Assembly: GCA_003519205.1 (NCBI GenBank)
Contig: DOXE01000202.1
Location: 7,442 to 15,140 of the forward strand
Direction: 5' to 3'
From: Chloroflexota bacterium
Lineage (GTDB): Bacteria > Chloroflexota > Anaerolineae > Promineifilales > Promineifilaceae
Length of the DNA stretch: 7,699 nt
Under the pieces are notes generated by a model. It saw nothing but the letters and a program-made list of their open reading frames with translations. It ran no database searches and was not told the DNA's origin. How positions within the stretch are numbered: position 1 is the first letter of the stretch; each line of letters opens with the position of its first letter. Below are positions 1-7,699 of this stretch, one piece after another. Made by a program: the position numbers and the translations under genes.

Positions 1-98
1 TTCATTTTATTCATGTGGTTTCCTGAGTTGGTTAAAATTTTCCAAGGTGTCAGTGCTTCTCGGGCAGAATCTAAATGTTGATCAGGTTAAATTGTTAC

Positions 99-127
99 TT
101 GATCGATCCCGGTTACTTTAGCATAAT
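99..127 (+). promoter_or_regulatory. Predicted sigma-70-type promoter of the nuclease gene
   Basis: The -35 box TTGATC (99-104, four of six consensus bases) and the -10 box CATAAT (122-127, five of six) are separated by exactly 17 bases. Transcription would start near 134 and give a leader of about 97 bases before the ATG at 231. The spacing and -10 quality make this the best promoter candidate in the window by eye. A second TTGATC copy lies 21 bases upstream (78-83), so the site may also be regulated. Confidence 0.6.
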
Positions 128-151
128 TTATAAGAGCCGCACACGTTACCA

Positions 152-186
152 AATTGAACGACTGCCATATCTTCGGACGTTCAGTT
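152..186 (+). promoter_or_regulatory. Leader hairpin upstream of the nuclease gene
   Basis: AATTGAACG (152-160) can pair with CGTTCAGTT (178-186) over nine base pairs, one of them a G-U wobble, around a 17-base loop. It falls between the predicted transcription start (about 134) and the ribosome binding site (215-222). No T run follows, so it is not an intrinsic terminator. It could stabilise the messenger, or in DNA form be an operator-like inverted repeat. Chance cannot be excluded. Confidence 0.35.
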
Positions 187-230
187 ATTTCTAAGCCAGC
201 GGTTATTTATTTTCGAGGGGGATTACTGGG

Positions 231-2297
231 ATGAGGATAAAAAGGGGCCTTTTTGAATTTTTAAGCCTATTTATTTCCCTGGGATTCATATCTTTATATT
301 CACCAAGACCGGCCGAGGCTGTTATGCCTATTGGTCAAATCCAAGGACGCGAGATGATATCTCCCTTATTAAACCAGAAAGTGACATTTCGTGGCATTGT
401 AACGGGAGTGATTGAAGATCAAAATACTCGCGGGAGGGTATATTACACGGTTTTTGCTCAAGACCTACCGGGTTTTGAAGATGGGGATCCCGTGTCATCA
501 GATGGGATCGCCATATTCTTAGGACGCAACAAACCACAGGTTGCGACTGGGGATATCATTTACGTTTCGGGAAAAGTGACGGAGTATTATGGACTGACAG
601 AGATCGATGATACGGGTCTATGGTTGACGATAGAAAGCCGCAATAATCCCTTGCCATTATCTGTCGAGTTAGATCCACCGGCCGGCATGCAAGAATCTGA
701 GACCTACTTCGAGCGCCTGGAAGGAATGTTCGTTTCTGTTCCAAGAGCGGTAACGGTTGGTCCAACACATGAGGGTTGTGGATTGGCTATCATTAGAGAG
801 GATACCCAACTGGATCGGGTATTTCGCAGGAATATTAACGATCCGGCCGGGATGATCATTAATGTTATAAATGCTTCAGATGTTGATTGTACTGGACTTC
901 CGCCCTTGGCAATCGGCGACCGGGTAGAGGGTCTAATGGGACCACTTACATTCCACTTCGATCGGTATAAGATCATTCAGCAAAACCTGGAAGATTTAGA
1001 GTATTTCCAAGCCGACCATCAATTTTTATCTTCTCATATACCTCTTGCTCCAAGCCAGGTCAGTTTGGTTAGTTTTAATCTTGATGATTATTTTGATGTT
1101 GTCGACGACACTGGCGATATTGCCGAGCCAAAATTTAATGAGGTTGAACTGGCCCGGAAACAAGAAAAGTTAACCTCCGCAATCGCCGATGTACTGTCAT
1201 GTCCAACGCTAATTGGAGTACAAGAAGTAGAAAACGAGCTCTTACTCATCGAACTGAGCGATCGACTGTTCCCCAAGTGTGGTTTCACCTATGCCGTAAG
1301 TCATCTCGATGCACCTGATAGCCGTGGATCTGATTTAGCCTTGTTGAGCGATCCGCGAAGGGTGAATGTGCTTACTGTAAGCCAACACCAATCTTGTAGC
1401 ATACTCGAAACCGGCGTTTTTGATCCCACGATACAGTGCCCAAATGGAGAAGAGCCTTTATTTTCGAGACCACCCTTACTCGTAAATGTGGATATTGATG
1501 GACAATCTCTATCCATCTTCATTAACCACTTCAAATCAAAAAGGGGAGGTGAGCTAGAAACGGCTCCTAGGAGACTAGCGCAAGCTCAACATCTTCTTGA
1601 TTTGGTGTCTGCAACAATGGCACCAGATAGGGATACAGCCATTGTCGTACTTGGCGATTTCAATGATTATGATAAATCTTCTGTAATGGAGGTCTTACTC
1701 GAATCGGGAATTTTAATCGATGGATTGGAGCGGGTTCCAGAGTCTGAGCGCTACAGTTATATTTTCGATGGCGCTTCCCAATTGGTTGACTGGATACTGG
1801 TGACACCTTGGTTAAAAGATAGAATTGTCAGCGCCAATATTTTTCACATTAATGCCGATTATCCATACCAGCTTGGCCTATCTTTGAAAGACGATGAGAT
1901 TCATCTTCGTTCCAGTGATCATGATATACCGTTAGTTGTCCTTGATTTTGCAGAGGATTTTGATCAGGTTGTGGAAAATCCGTCTATCGAGGGTTCAAGC
2001 GTACATTTAGTCGAGGGAATTCCTGCAACGGCCGCGATACCATCACCAATTGAACTCGATCCGGCCCTAACACCAACAGCTTCTACTGAGGATATCCTCG
2101 AGGGTAGTGAAAACATAACTGAACTGCCTCTGGCGGAGGGTGAAAACACGAATAATGAAAACACTGATCTCATCCAAAAGGAAGACGGCGTTAACCGATA
2201 CAAGCCGGTTTGGACCACAGTTTTGGCAGGTTCTGCTGTAATTATTGCAGTAGGTCTGGTGTTTATGTGGTTAAGACACACCAAAGCCAGTGGCTGA
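231..2297 (+). CDS. Secreted, membrane-anchored ExeM/NucH-type nuclease (endonuclease/exonuclease/phosphatase fold)
   Basis: This is probably a metal-dependent phosphodiesterase acting on extracellular DNA. A signal peptide covers residues 1-30 (MRIKRG, hydrophobic core, cleavage near AEA). An OB-fold-like domain at about 48-140 resembles the one in YhcR-type nucleases. The catalytic domain spans about 275-572 and shows the expected active-site set: N283, E332 in GVQEVEN, N432-H433 in NHFKSK, D476 and N478 in LGDFND, D520 in VDWILV, and D563-H564 in SSDHD. Six cysteines in the mature part (183, 220, 324, 350, 389, 403) suggest disulfides outside the cytoplasm. An acidic, Thr/Glu-rich linker (about 575-657) leads to one membrane helix (660-681) and a short basic tail, so the enzyme is tethered facing outwards. 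GAGGGGGA (215-222) sits eight bases before the ATG and supports this start. The fold is clear; the substrate is inferred, since the wider superfamily also includes phosphatases. Confidence 0.88.
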   Translation: MRIKRGLFEFLSLFISLGFISLYSPRPAEAVMPIGQIQGREMISPLLNQKVTFRGIVTGVIEDQNTRGRVYYTVFAQDLPGFEDGDPVSSDGIAIFLGRNKPQVATGDIIYVSGKVTEYYGLTEIDDTGLWLTIESRNNPLPLSVELDPPAGMQESETYFERLEGMFVSVPRAVTVGPTHEGCGLAIIREDTQLDRVFRRNINDPAGMIINVINASDVDCTGLPPLAIGDRVEGLMGPLTFHFDRYKIIQQNLEDLEYFQADHQFLSSHIPLAPSQVSLVSFNLDDYFDVVDDTGDIAEPKFNEVELARKQEKLTSAIADVLSCPTLIGVQEVENELLLIELSDRLFPKCGFTYAVSHLDAPDSRGSDLALLSDPRRVNVLTVSQHQSCSILETGVFDPTIQCPNGEEPLFSRPPLLVNVDIDGQSLSIFINHFKSKRGGELETAPRRLAQAQHLLDLVSATMAPDRDTAIVVLGDFNDYDKSSVMEVLLESGILIDGLERVPESERYSYIFDGASQLVDWILVTPWLKDRIVSANIFHINADYPYQLGLSLKDDEIHLRSSDHDIPLVVLDFAEDFDQVVENPSIEGSSVHLVEGIPATAAIPSPIELDPALTPTASTEDILEGSENITELPLAEGENTNNENTDLIQKEDGVNRYKPVWTTVLAGSAVIIAVGLVFMWLRHTKASG

Positions 2298-2304
2298 TTT
2301 TTTT
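2285..2304 (+). terminator. Weak intrinsic terminator at the end of the nuclease gene
   Basis: AGCC (2285-2288) and GGCT (2292-2295) pair around AGT and overlap the last codons and the TGA stop. Seven T (2298-2304) follow after GA. The four-base-pair stem is short, but the T run is good and the place is right, since the next gene converges from the other strand. It gives no comparable T run for minus-strand transcripts. Confidence 0.45.
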
Positions 2305-2347
2305 ACTTAAGGGGGAAGGCAAGATAAATTTGCAGCGGATATCGTTG

Positions 2348-3658
2348 TTAAGCCAATGTATGATATCGGGAGCGCATTTTTCCTGCACTAAGCACAATCG
2401 TCAGATCATCACCACAGCTAACATGATAGGTTATCAATGACCCAGCTTGAAGTATCTCGGCTAATTTACCGGAGGAATAAGTCCCACCAAAAGATTGGGG
2501 ATCGATGAGGATCGTCACCATTCTCAGCCCATGTCTGGCTAATTGGCGTACTATGGTAGCCAGTTCCTGGTGAATTGAGGGGGTAATCACGATAACGGTT
2601 GTTCCTCGAGGAAATACTTTGGATTCGGCATCGAGCACATCTTCAATCGCTACCTGACCTTCTGCCCGAATAACGGCAAGAGTCTCCAGAATTCTGTTGA
2701 TTTGCCGTTCACCGCGATCAGGCTGGATAACTTCATGGGATTGACCATAGGCCAGCAACCCGACGGCTCGGTCAATTCGAAGAAAATGTTGGGCTAATGA
2801 CGCGGCAATCGTGACTGTATATTCCTCAGTGGAATCAGGGAGCTGGTATTCCTCGTCTTTCCATCGTAGCCAGGGGGGAAGCTCACCAGGTTTGGCTGGA
2901 CCTGGGGCGGGCAAGGGTTCTTGGCTGGCAGAAAGATGGGAGAAAATTGCCATGTCTACTACAAGCCAAATATCTGCCAAGGGATCTAGTTCAAATTCTT
3001 TTACGATCAATCTTTCACGCCTGGCTGTGCTAGGCCAATGAATACGGCTGAAGCTGTCTCCAGGGGCGTAATCTCGTACGCCGGCAGCATTTGTCGTGAC
3101 ATAATGCGTTCGGCGGCGTAATGCGTCGCCTCCGGGAAGGACGCCAATCGGTAAGGCAAATTGGTGAATGTCTAAAGTCAATGGATAGACCACGACGTTT
3201 GCGGTCGGTGTGAGATCCCGTTGCATCGGGAATAACCCGAAAGGATCGCTCGTATTTAATTGTATGGGACCTAATCGGTAGCGGCCCCGTGTTTTGCAAA
3301 TGGTGTTCACCCGCCAGGTAAAGCTTGCTCGTGAACCCAAACCATTGACGACCTTACTACTGAAATGAGTTGGAAGTGTGGAATAATCCCGGACCTCTAT
3401 CCACAATTTTGGCAGGATGCTTGTATTACGAATGGTGAACCTTTCCTCCAGAGGGCGACCTACTTGGGTACGGCGGGTTCGGGTTAATCTGGAAAGGTGA
3501 ACCCAGTTAATATTGCTCCATGCCCACAGGAGCGAAACAATTAATAACAAGCCTAATAAGTAAGTGATGTTGAAAAAGATATCTCGGCCAGTAGCCAGAC
3601 CGGCGATTAATGAAAGAAGGATTAGGATTATGACGCCTGTCCGTCTTTGTTTGAACAT
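2348..3658 (-). CDS. DUF58 domain membrane protein, partner of MoxR
   Basis: This 436-residue protein has two N-terminal membrane helices (about 8-24 and 31-48), then a long soluble part probably in the cytoplasm. The DUF58 signature is clear at 193-208: GVRDYAPGDSFSRIHW, followed by a basic stretch and VKEFE. A vWA-like region follows from about 229. Its first metal-site motif, expected as DxSxS, reads D235-M-A-I-F, so metal-dependent adhesion may be lost. A Pro-rich insert (about 247-262) precedes TEEYTVTIAASLAQHFL. The ATG lies two bases after the moxR stop with no strong ribosome binding site, which points to translational coupling. Proteins of this family are encoded next to MoxR ATPases and are thought to be acted on by them, often in envelope, stress or protein-maturation roles. 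The exact job here is unknown. Family assignment is firm. Confidence 0.9.
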   Translation of the reverse strand: MFKQRRTGVIILILLSLIAGLATGRDIFFNITYLLGLLLIVSLLWAWSNINWVHLSRLTRTRRTQVGRPLEERFTIRNTSILPKLWIEVRDYSTLPTHFSSKVVNGLGSRASFTWRVNTICKTRGRYRLGPIQLNTSDPFGLFPMQRDLTPTANVVVYPLTLDIHQFALPIGVLPGGDALRRRTHYVTTNAAGVRDYAPGDSFSRIHWPSTARRERLIVKEFELDPLADIWLVVDMAIFSHLSASQEPLPAPGPAKPGELPPWLRWKDEEYQLPDSTEEYTVTIAASLAQHFLRIDRAVGLLAYGQSHEVIQPDRGERQINRILETLAVIRAEGQVAIEDVLDAESKVFPRGTTVIVITPSIHQELATIVRQLARHGLRMVTILIDPQSFGGTYSSGKLAEILQAGSLITYHVSCGDDLTIVLSAGKMRSRYHTLA

Positions 3659-3660
3659 GA

Positions 3661-4611
3661 TTATGAGGTGACCTGCGCGCCGGGAACTGGGAGATTCTCT
3701 AATATATCCTGAACGATGGAATCCGGTTCGATATCTTTAATACGTGCGGCCGGTCCAACGATGATACGATGGCTTAAGGCCGGCTCTGCAAGAGCTTTGA
3801 CGTCATCTGGTAAGACGTAATCGCGACCAAACATAGCAGCCCGCGCTTGGCCCAGACGATAAATAGCCAGTGCTCCACGGTAGCTTGCGCCTAAATATAC
3901 GTCAGGGTGAATTCTTGTGTTTCTAACAATTTCGACCACGTACTCCTTAACTAATGAATCCAAATACACCTCCTTAATCGCCGTCTGTGCTGCTAATAAC
4001 TCATCTACAGAGACTGCCTGTTCGAGCTCCTCGATAGGGTGAATGTATTGTTGCCTATCGAGGATTTCAACCTCTTCATCCTTTGTCGGATAACCGAGTT
4101 GGATACGAAGTAGAAAGCGGTCTAGTTGGGCTTCCGGAAGAGGGAAAGTCCCTTCGTATTCGATAGGATTTTGTGTAGCTAACACCATGAATGGGGGAGT
4201 AAGTGGATGTGTAACTCCATCAACGGTTACTTGTCGCTCCTCCATCGCCTCCAATAAGGCTGACTGAGTTTTTGGCGTAGCTCTATTTATCTCGTCGGCC
4301 AGAACAATTTGGGCGTGAATTGGACCTGGTCTGAATTCAAATTCACGAGTTTTCTGATTAAAAACAGAGACACCCGTTACATCGGTCGGTAACATATCTG
4401 GGGTGAATTGAATCCTTTGGAACTTACAGCCAACCGATTTTGCGATGGATTTTGCTAACACCGTTTTTCCTGTACCAGGAACATCTTCTATGAGCATATG
4501 GCCCTGGCAGAGAAGACCCAATACCGTCAGTTGAACGGACGAGTGCTTACCAACGATGACTTTTTCTATGTTGTCAACAATCCGGTCGGCTATCGTTTGA
4601 ACATCTGTCAT
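3661..4611 (-). CDS. MoxR-family AAA+ ATPase
   Basis: This is a 316-residue AAA+ ATPase of the MoxR group, normal in length and probably a chaperone-like remodeller in the cytoplasm. Walker A is EDVPGTGKT (42-50), Walker B is VLADE with D106 and E107, sensor 1 is ATQNP with N148, an arginine-finger-type LDRF has R165, and the lid carries GASYRGALA with sensor-2 R245; many relatives have Pro where Y244 stands. The ATG is preceded by AAGGAG (minus strand, positions 4624-4619) with a seven-base spacer. The gene heads a two-gene operon with the DUF58 gene two bases downstream, the standard partner. The upstream region holds four tandem heptads and a hairpin that could affect expression. No transglutaminase or separate vWA gene follows, unlike in many MoxR operons. 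No symbol is given because several paralogous subgroups exist. Confidence 0.94.
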   Translation of the reverse strand: MTDVQTIADRIVDNIEKVIVGKHSSVQLTVLGLLCQGHMLIEDVPGTGKTVLAKSIAKSVGCKFQRIQFTPDMLPTDVTGVSVFNQKTREFEFRPGPIHAQIVLADEINRATPKTQSALLEAMEERQVTVDGVTHPLTPPFMVLATQNPIEYEGTFPLPEAQLDRFLLRIQLGYPTKDEEVEILDRQQYIHPIEELEQAVSVDELLAAQTAIKEVYLDSLVKEYVVEIVRNTRIHPDVYLGASYRGALAIYRLGQARAAMFGRDYVLPDDVKALAEPALSHRIIVGPAARIKDIEPDSIVQDILENLPVPGAQVTS

Positions 4612-4618
4612 TAACTTG

Positions 4619-4624
4619 CTCCTT
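4619..4624 (-). promoter_or_regulatory. Ribosome binding site of the MoxR gene
   Basis: The minus strand reads AAGGAG, then seven bases, then ATG at 4611. This is a near-ideal Shine-Dalgarno site and fixes the start codon. The CAATNNN heptad run ends one base upstream of it. Confidence 0.8.
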
Positions 4625-4625
4625 A

Positions 4626-4653
4626 ATTGTCAATTGTGCATTGCCTATTGTAC
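4626..4653. repeat. Four tandem heptanucleotides ATTGNNN in front of moxR
   Basis: The plus strand reads ATTGTCA ATTGTGC ATTGCCT ATTGTAC, four units of exactly seven bases with a fixed ATTG and a variable triplet. On the minus strand this is CAAT every seven bases, ending just before the moxR ribosome binding site. It resembles in style the short tandem heptanucleotide repeats described in cyanobacteria. The copy number is low and the variable triplets weaken the case, so it may be a degenerate repeat or chance. Confidence 0.5.
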
Positions 4654-4699
4654 GTCCGCAAAAGGGTGAGGCAAGGGAATAAACAAAGACGGATTGGAA

Positions 4700-4731
4700 G
4701 GGGCTGAATATTAGCCCCATTTGGTCTTTTT
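4700..4731 (+). terminator. GC-rich hairpin with trailing T run, possible terminator or operator
   Basis: GGGGCT (4700-4705) pairs perfectly with AGCCCC (4713-4718) around the seven-base loop GAATATT. ATTTGGTC and five T (4727-4731) follow on the plus strand. It could stop plus-strand transcription running antisense through moxR before it reaches the next gene. On the minus strand it would be a hairpin in the moxR leader without a T run. An operator role is also possible. Confidence 0.4.
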
Positions 4732-4790
4732 GGAAAGTCGTCCCAGGAGAAATGATGCCGATTTATCTCGTTTAATAAGAGCAAATGAGG

Positions 4791-4796
4791 TATAAT
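4791..4796 (+). promoter_or_regulatory. Perfect TATAAT -10 box before the membrane protein gene
   Basis: TATAAT matches the -10 consensus at all six positions, but the -35 place with a 17-base spacer (4768-4773, TCGTTT) is poor and there is no TG two bases upstream. A start about seven bases downstream falls at 4803, leaving a leader of only about six bases. That would exclude most of the Shine-Dalgarno sequence GAGGGG (4798-4803). Confidence 0.45.
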
Positions 4797-4797
4797 T

Positions 4798-4803
4798 GAG
4801 GGG
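4798..4803 (+). promoter_or_regulatory. Ribosome binding site of the membrane protein gene
   Basis: GAGGGG lies five bases before the ATG at 4809 and supports that start. It begins only one base after the TATAAT box, so it can only work on transcripts that start further upstream. Confidence 0.6.
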
Positions 4804-4808
4804 TTATT

Positions 4809-5759
4809 ATGAAGCAAGTATCGGACAAAAAACCACACTCCCAGCCTGGTCTTATTGCGACACTTTCTGCCGGATTTGAACTAACTACACATCATCTTTG
4901 GCTAATAACCTTGCCGCTATTTTTGGACATTTTTTATTGGCTTGGTCCTCGATTAAGCGTACAGAGTTTAGTTGAAGAGAGTGCAAGGATCCTTAGAACG
5001 GAACCAGCATTCAGCGAAACGATATCGCAGATTGTAGATCTAGCCTCGCAGATCAATCTATTTACATCTATAAGTATACCGCTTATCGGAATTCCGGCGT
5101 TGATGAGTGGAGCCATCCCAGACCACACGCCATTATCACCAGCCCTCATGGAAGTGGAAAGCGTATTTATCTGGCTGTTATTATTTGTCGGACTCAGTCT
5201 TATTGGTCTTTTGTTGACCACCACTTACCTTGGCCTCATTAGCTATACCTTAACGGATCAAAATAATGAAGTACATTTCCGTTTCGGTCAGTTTCTTCGC
5301 CACCTCTTTTTGAGTACCATTCGACTTTTTCTGCTAGGCTTAGTGTTTGTTTTTGCTCTGTTCGTCGTATGGATACCCTTGTTACCCATAGCAGTGATCC
5401 TTGGGCTGATTACTAATAGTCTGTTTATCGTGGTGATGTTGTTTGGATTTGTGATCGTGGCAATCACTCTCGTTTTGGCTGTACCAGCAATCGTATTTCG
5501 AGGTCGATCTGTACTTGGTGCGGTTAGAGATAGTATTTATCTGGTGTACAACAATACAATGCCAACAGTCAACATGTTATTGTTGGTAATCCTTATCAGT
5601 AGTGGGACGAATCTACTTTGGCGTCTGGCCGACGATGGATCCTGGTTAACTCTAGTAAGCATTGCCGGTCATGCCTTCGTCAATACCGCATTGGTGACTG
5701 CAATATTCATTTTTTATCGTGATCGTACTAATGATCAATTCTCAGGATCATTTGTTTGA
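4809..5759 (+). CDS. Polytopic membrane protein of unknown function
   Basis: I do not recognise a named family for this 316-residue protein. A short hydrophilic N-terminus (1-15) leads to hydrophobic segments at about 30-46, 84-103, 119-146, 171-201, 203-229, 254-270 and 282-303, so roughly six or seven membrane helices are likely. The loop between the first two (about 50-82) is polar and helical in character. The stretch 226-249 (PAIVFRGRSVLGAVRDSIYL and then VYNN) has the amphipathic 'A-x-x-x-S-x-x-L' pattern seen in several uncharacterised membrane families such as glycerophosphodiesterase membrane domains and DUF4013-like proteins; that is a resemblance only. No catalytic motif is visible. 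The TGA overlaps the ribosome binding site of gyrB, nine bases upstream of its ATG, so the two genes are probably co-transcribed and translationally coupled. Coding is well supported by length, ribosome binding site and membrane pattern. Confidence 0.85.
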   Translation: MKQVSDKKPHSQPGLIATLSAGFELTTHHLWLITLPLFLDIFYWLGPRLSVQSLVEESARILRTEPAFSETISQIVDLASQINLFTSISIPLIGIPALMSGAIPDHTPLSPALMEVESVFIWLLLFVGLSLIGLLLTTTYLGLISYTLTDQNNEVHFRFGQFLRHLFLSTIRLFLLGLVFVFALFVVWIPLLPIAVILGLITNSLFIVVMLFGFVIVAITLVLAVPAIVFRGRSVLGAVRDSIYLVYNNTMPTVNMLLLVILISSGTNLLWRLADDGSWLTLVSIAGHAFVNTALVTAIFIFYRDRTNDQFSGSFV

Positions 5760-5763
5760 GGAG
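5758..5763 (+). promoter_or_regulatory. gyrB ribosome binding site overlapping the upstream stop codon
   Basis: GAGGAG shares its first two bases with the TGA stop (5757-5759) of the membrane protein gene and lies five bases before the gyrB ATG. A ribosome finishing the upstream gene covers this site, which favours coupled translation. Confidence 0.7.
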
Positions 5764-5768
5764 AGTAA

Positions 5769-7699
<1,931 letters not shown>

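Larger units (their letters stand above)
1..230. other. Intergenic region upstream of the nuclease gene
   Basis: This stretch is AT-rich and carries no convincing gene. It contains a sigma-70-like promoter (99-127), repeated TTGATC words, and an inverted repeat (152-186) in the presumed leader of the gene at 231. Short open stretches run in from the left edge: frame 1 to a TGA at 79-81 and frame 2 to a TAG at 119-121. Either could be the end of an upstream gene, but neither has a recognisable motif. A minus-strand ATG at 14-12 with an AGGA upstream could be the first codons of a divergent gene, but only a few codons are visible. Confidence 0.6.
4612..4808. promoter_or_regulatory. Divergent control region between moxR and the membrane protein gene
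   Basis: This 197-base non-coding region must drive moxR-DUF58 leftwards and the membrane protein-gyrB pair rightwards. It holds the moxR ribosome binding site, the heptads (4626-4653), a hairpin (4700-4718) and a TATAAT box (4791-4796). I could not find a convincing promoter for moxR: candidate -10 words such as TAATAT on the minus strand have poor -35 partners. Confidence 0.6.

Noticed and set aside
1..14. Possible divergent minus-strand gene starting at the ATG at 14-12 with AGGA upstream
   Set aside because: Only about four codons (MNKM) are visible, and no clear minus-strand promoter was found.
1..121. Open stretches at the left edge (frame 1 to 81, frame 2 to 121) as the end of an upstream plus-strand gene
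   Set aside because: They are short, AT-rich, lack any recognisable motif, and overlap the promoter region. The window edge prevents a decision.
2298..2347. Terminator for the minus-strand DUF58 gene in the convergent gap
   Set aside because: The hairpin at 2285-2295 has no T run in the minus direction, and no other stem was found in the gap.
4623..4838. Minus-strand open frame across the divergent region
   Set aside because: It overlaps the heptads, the TATAAT box and the start of the membrane protein gene, has no family likeness, and would end inside the moxR ribosome binding site.

Overview
The window looks like an ordinary bacterial chromosome segment of moderate base composition, with four complete protein genes and a fifth cut by the right edge. 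No mobile element, CRISPR array, tRNA or rRNA is visible. The GyrB has the short architecture without the large insert of gammaproteobacterial GyrB, the two divergently transcribed pairs are tightly packed, and the MoxR and GyrB sequences resemble those I associate with Chloroflexota (Anaerolineae-like). The lineage is an inference from protein style, not from a marker I could test.

Layout. Positions 1-230 are mostly AT-rich non-coding DNA with a recognisable sigma-70-type promoter (99-127) and a leader hairpin (152-186). They lead into a 688-residue secreted, membrane-anchored endonuclease/exonuclease/phosphatase-fold nuclease of the ExeM/NucH type (231-2297, +). This gene ends on a small hairpin followed by seven T. 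It converges, after a 50-base gap, with a minus-strand operon: a MoxR-family AAA+ ATPase (4611-3661) followed two bases later by a DUF58 membrane protein (3658-2348). A 197-base divergent region (4612-4808) carries four tandem ATTGNNN heptads next to the moxR ribosome binding site, a GC-rich hairpin, and a perfect TATAAT box just before the next gene. On the plus strand a polytopic membrane protein of unknown function (4809-5759) is followed nine bases later by gyrB (5769 to beyond 7699).

How the genes fit together. MoxR and DUF58 form a well known two-gene module, probably a cytoplasmic ATPase acting on a membrane-tethered DUF58/vWA-like partner. The gyrase subunit is housekeeping, but its coupling to a membrane protein gene is not the classical dnaN-recF-gyrB setting. 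The nuclease is probably an outward-facing enzyme for extracellular DNA or other phosphodiesters.

I found no convincing new multi-gene system. The observations most worth a second look are the membrane protein-gyrB coupling, the TATAAT box that implies a nearly leaderless transcript, and the heptad repeat at the moxR start.
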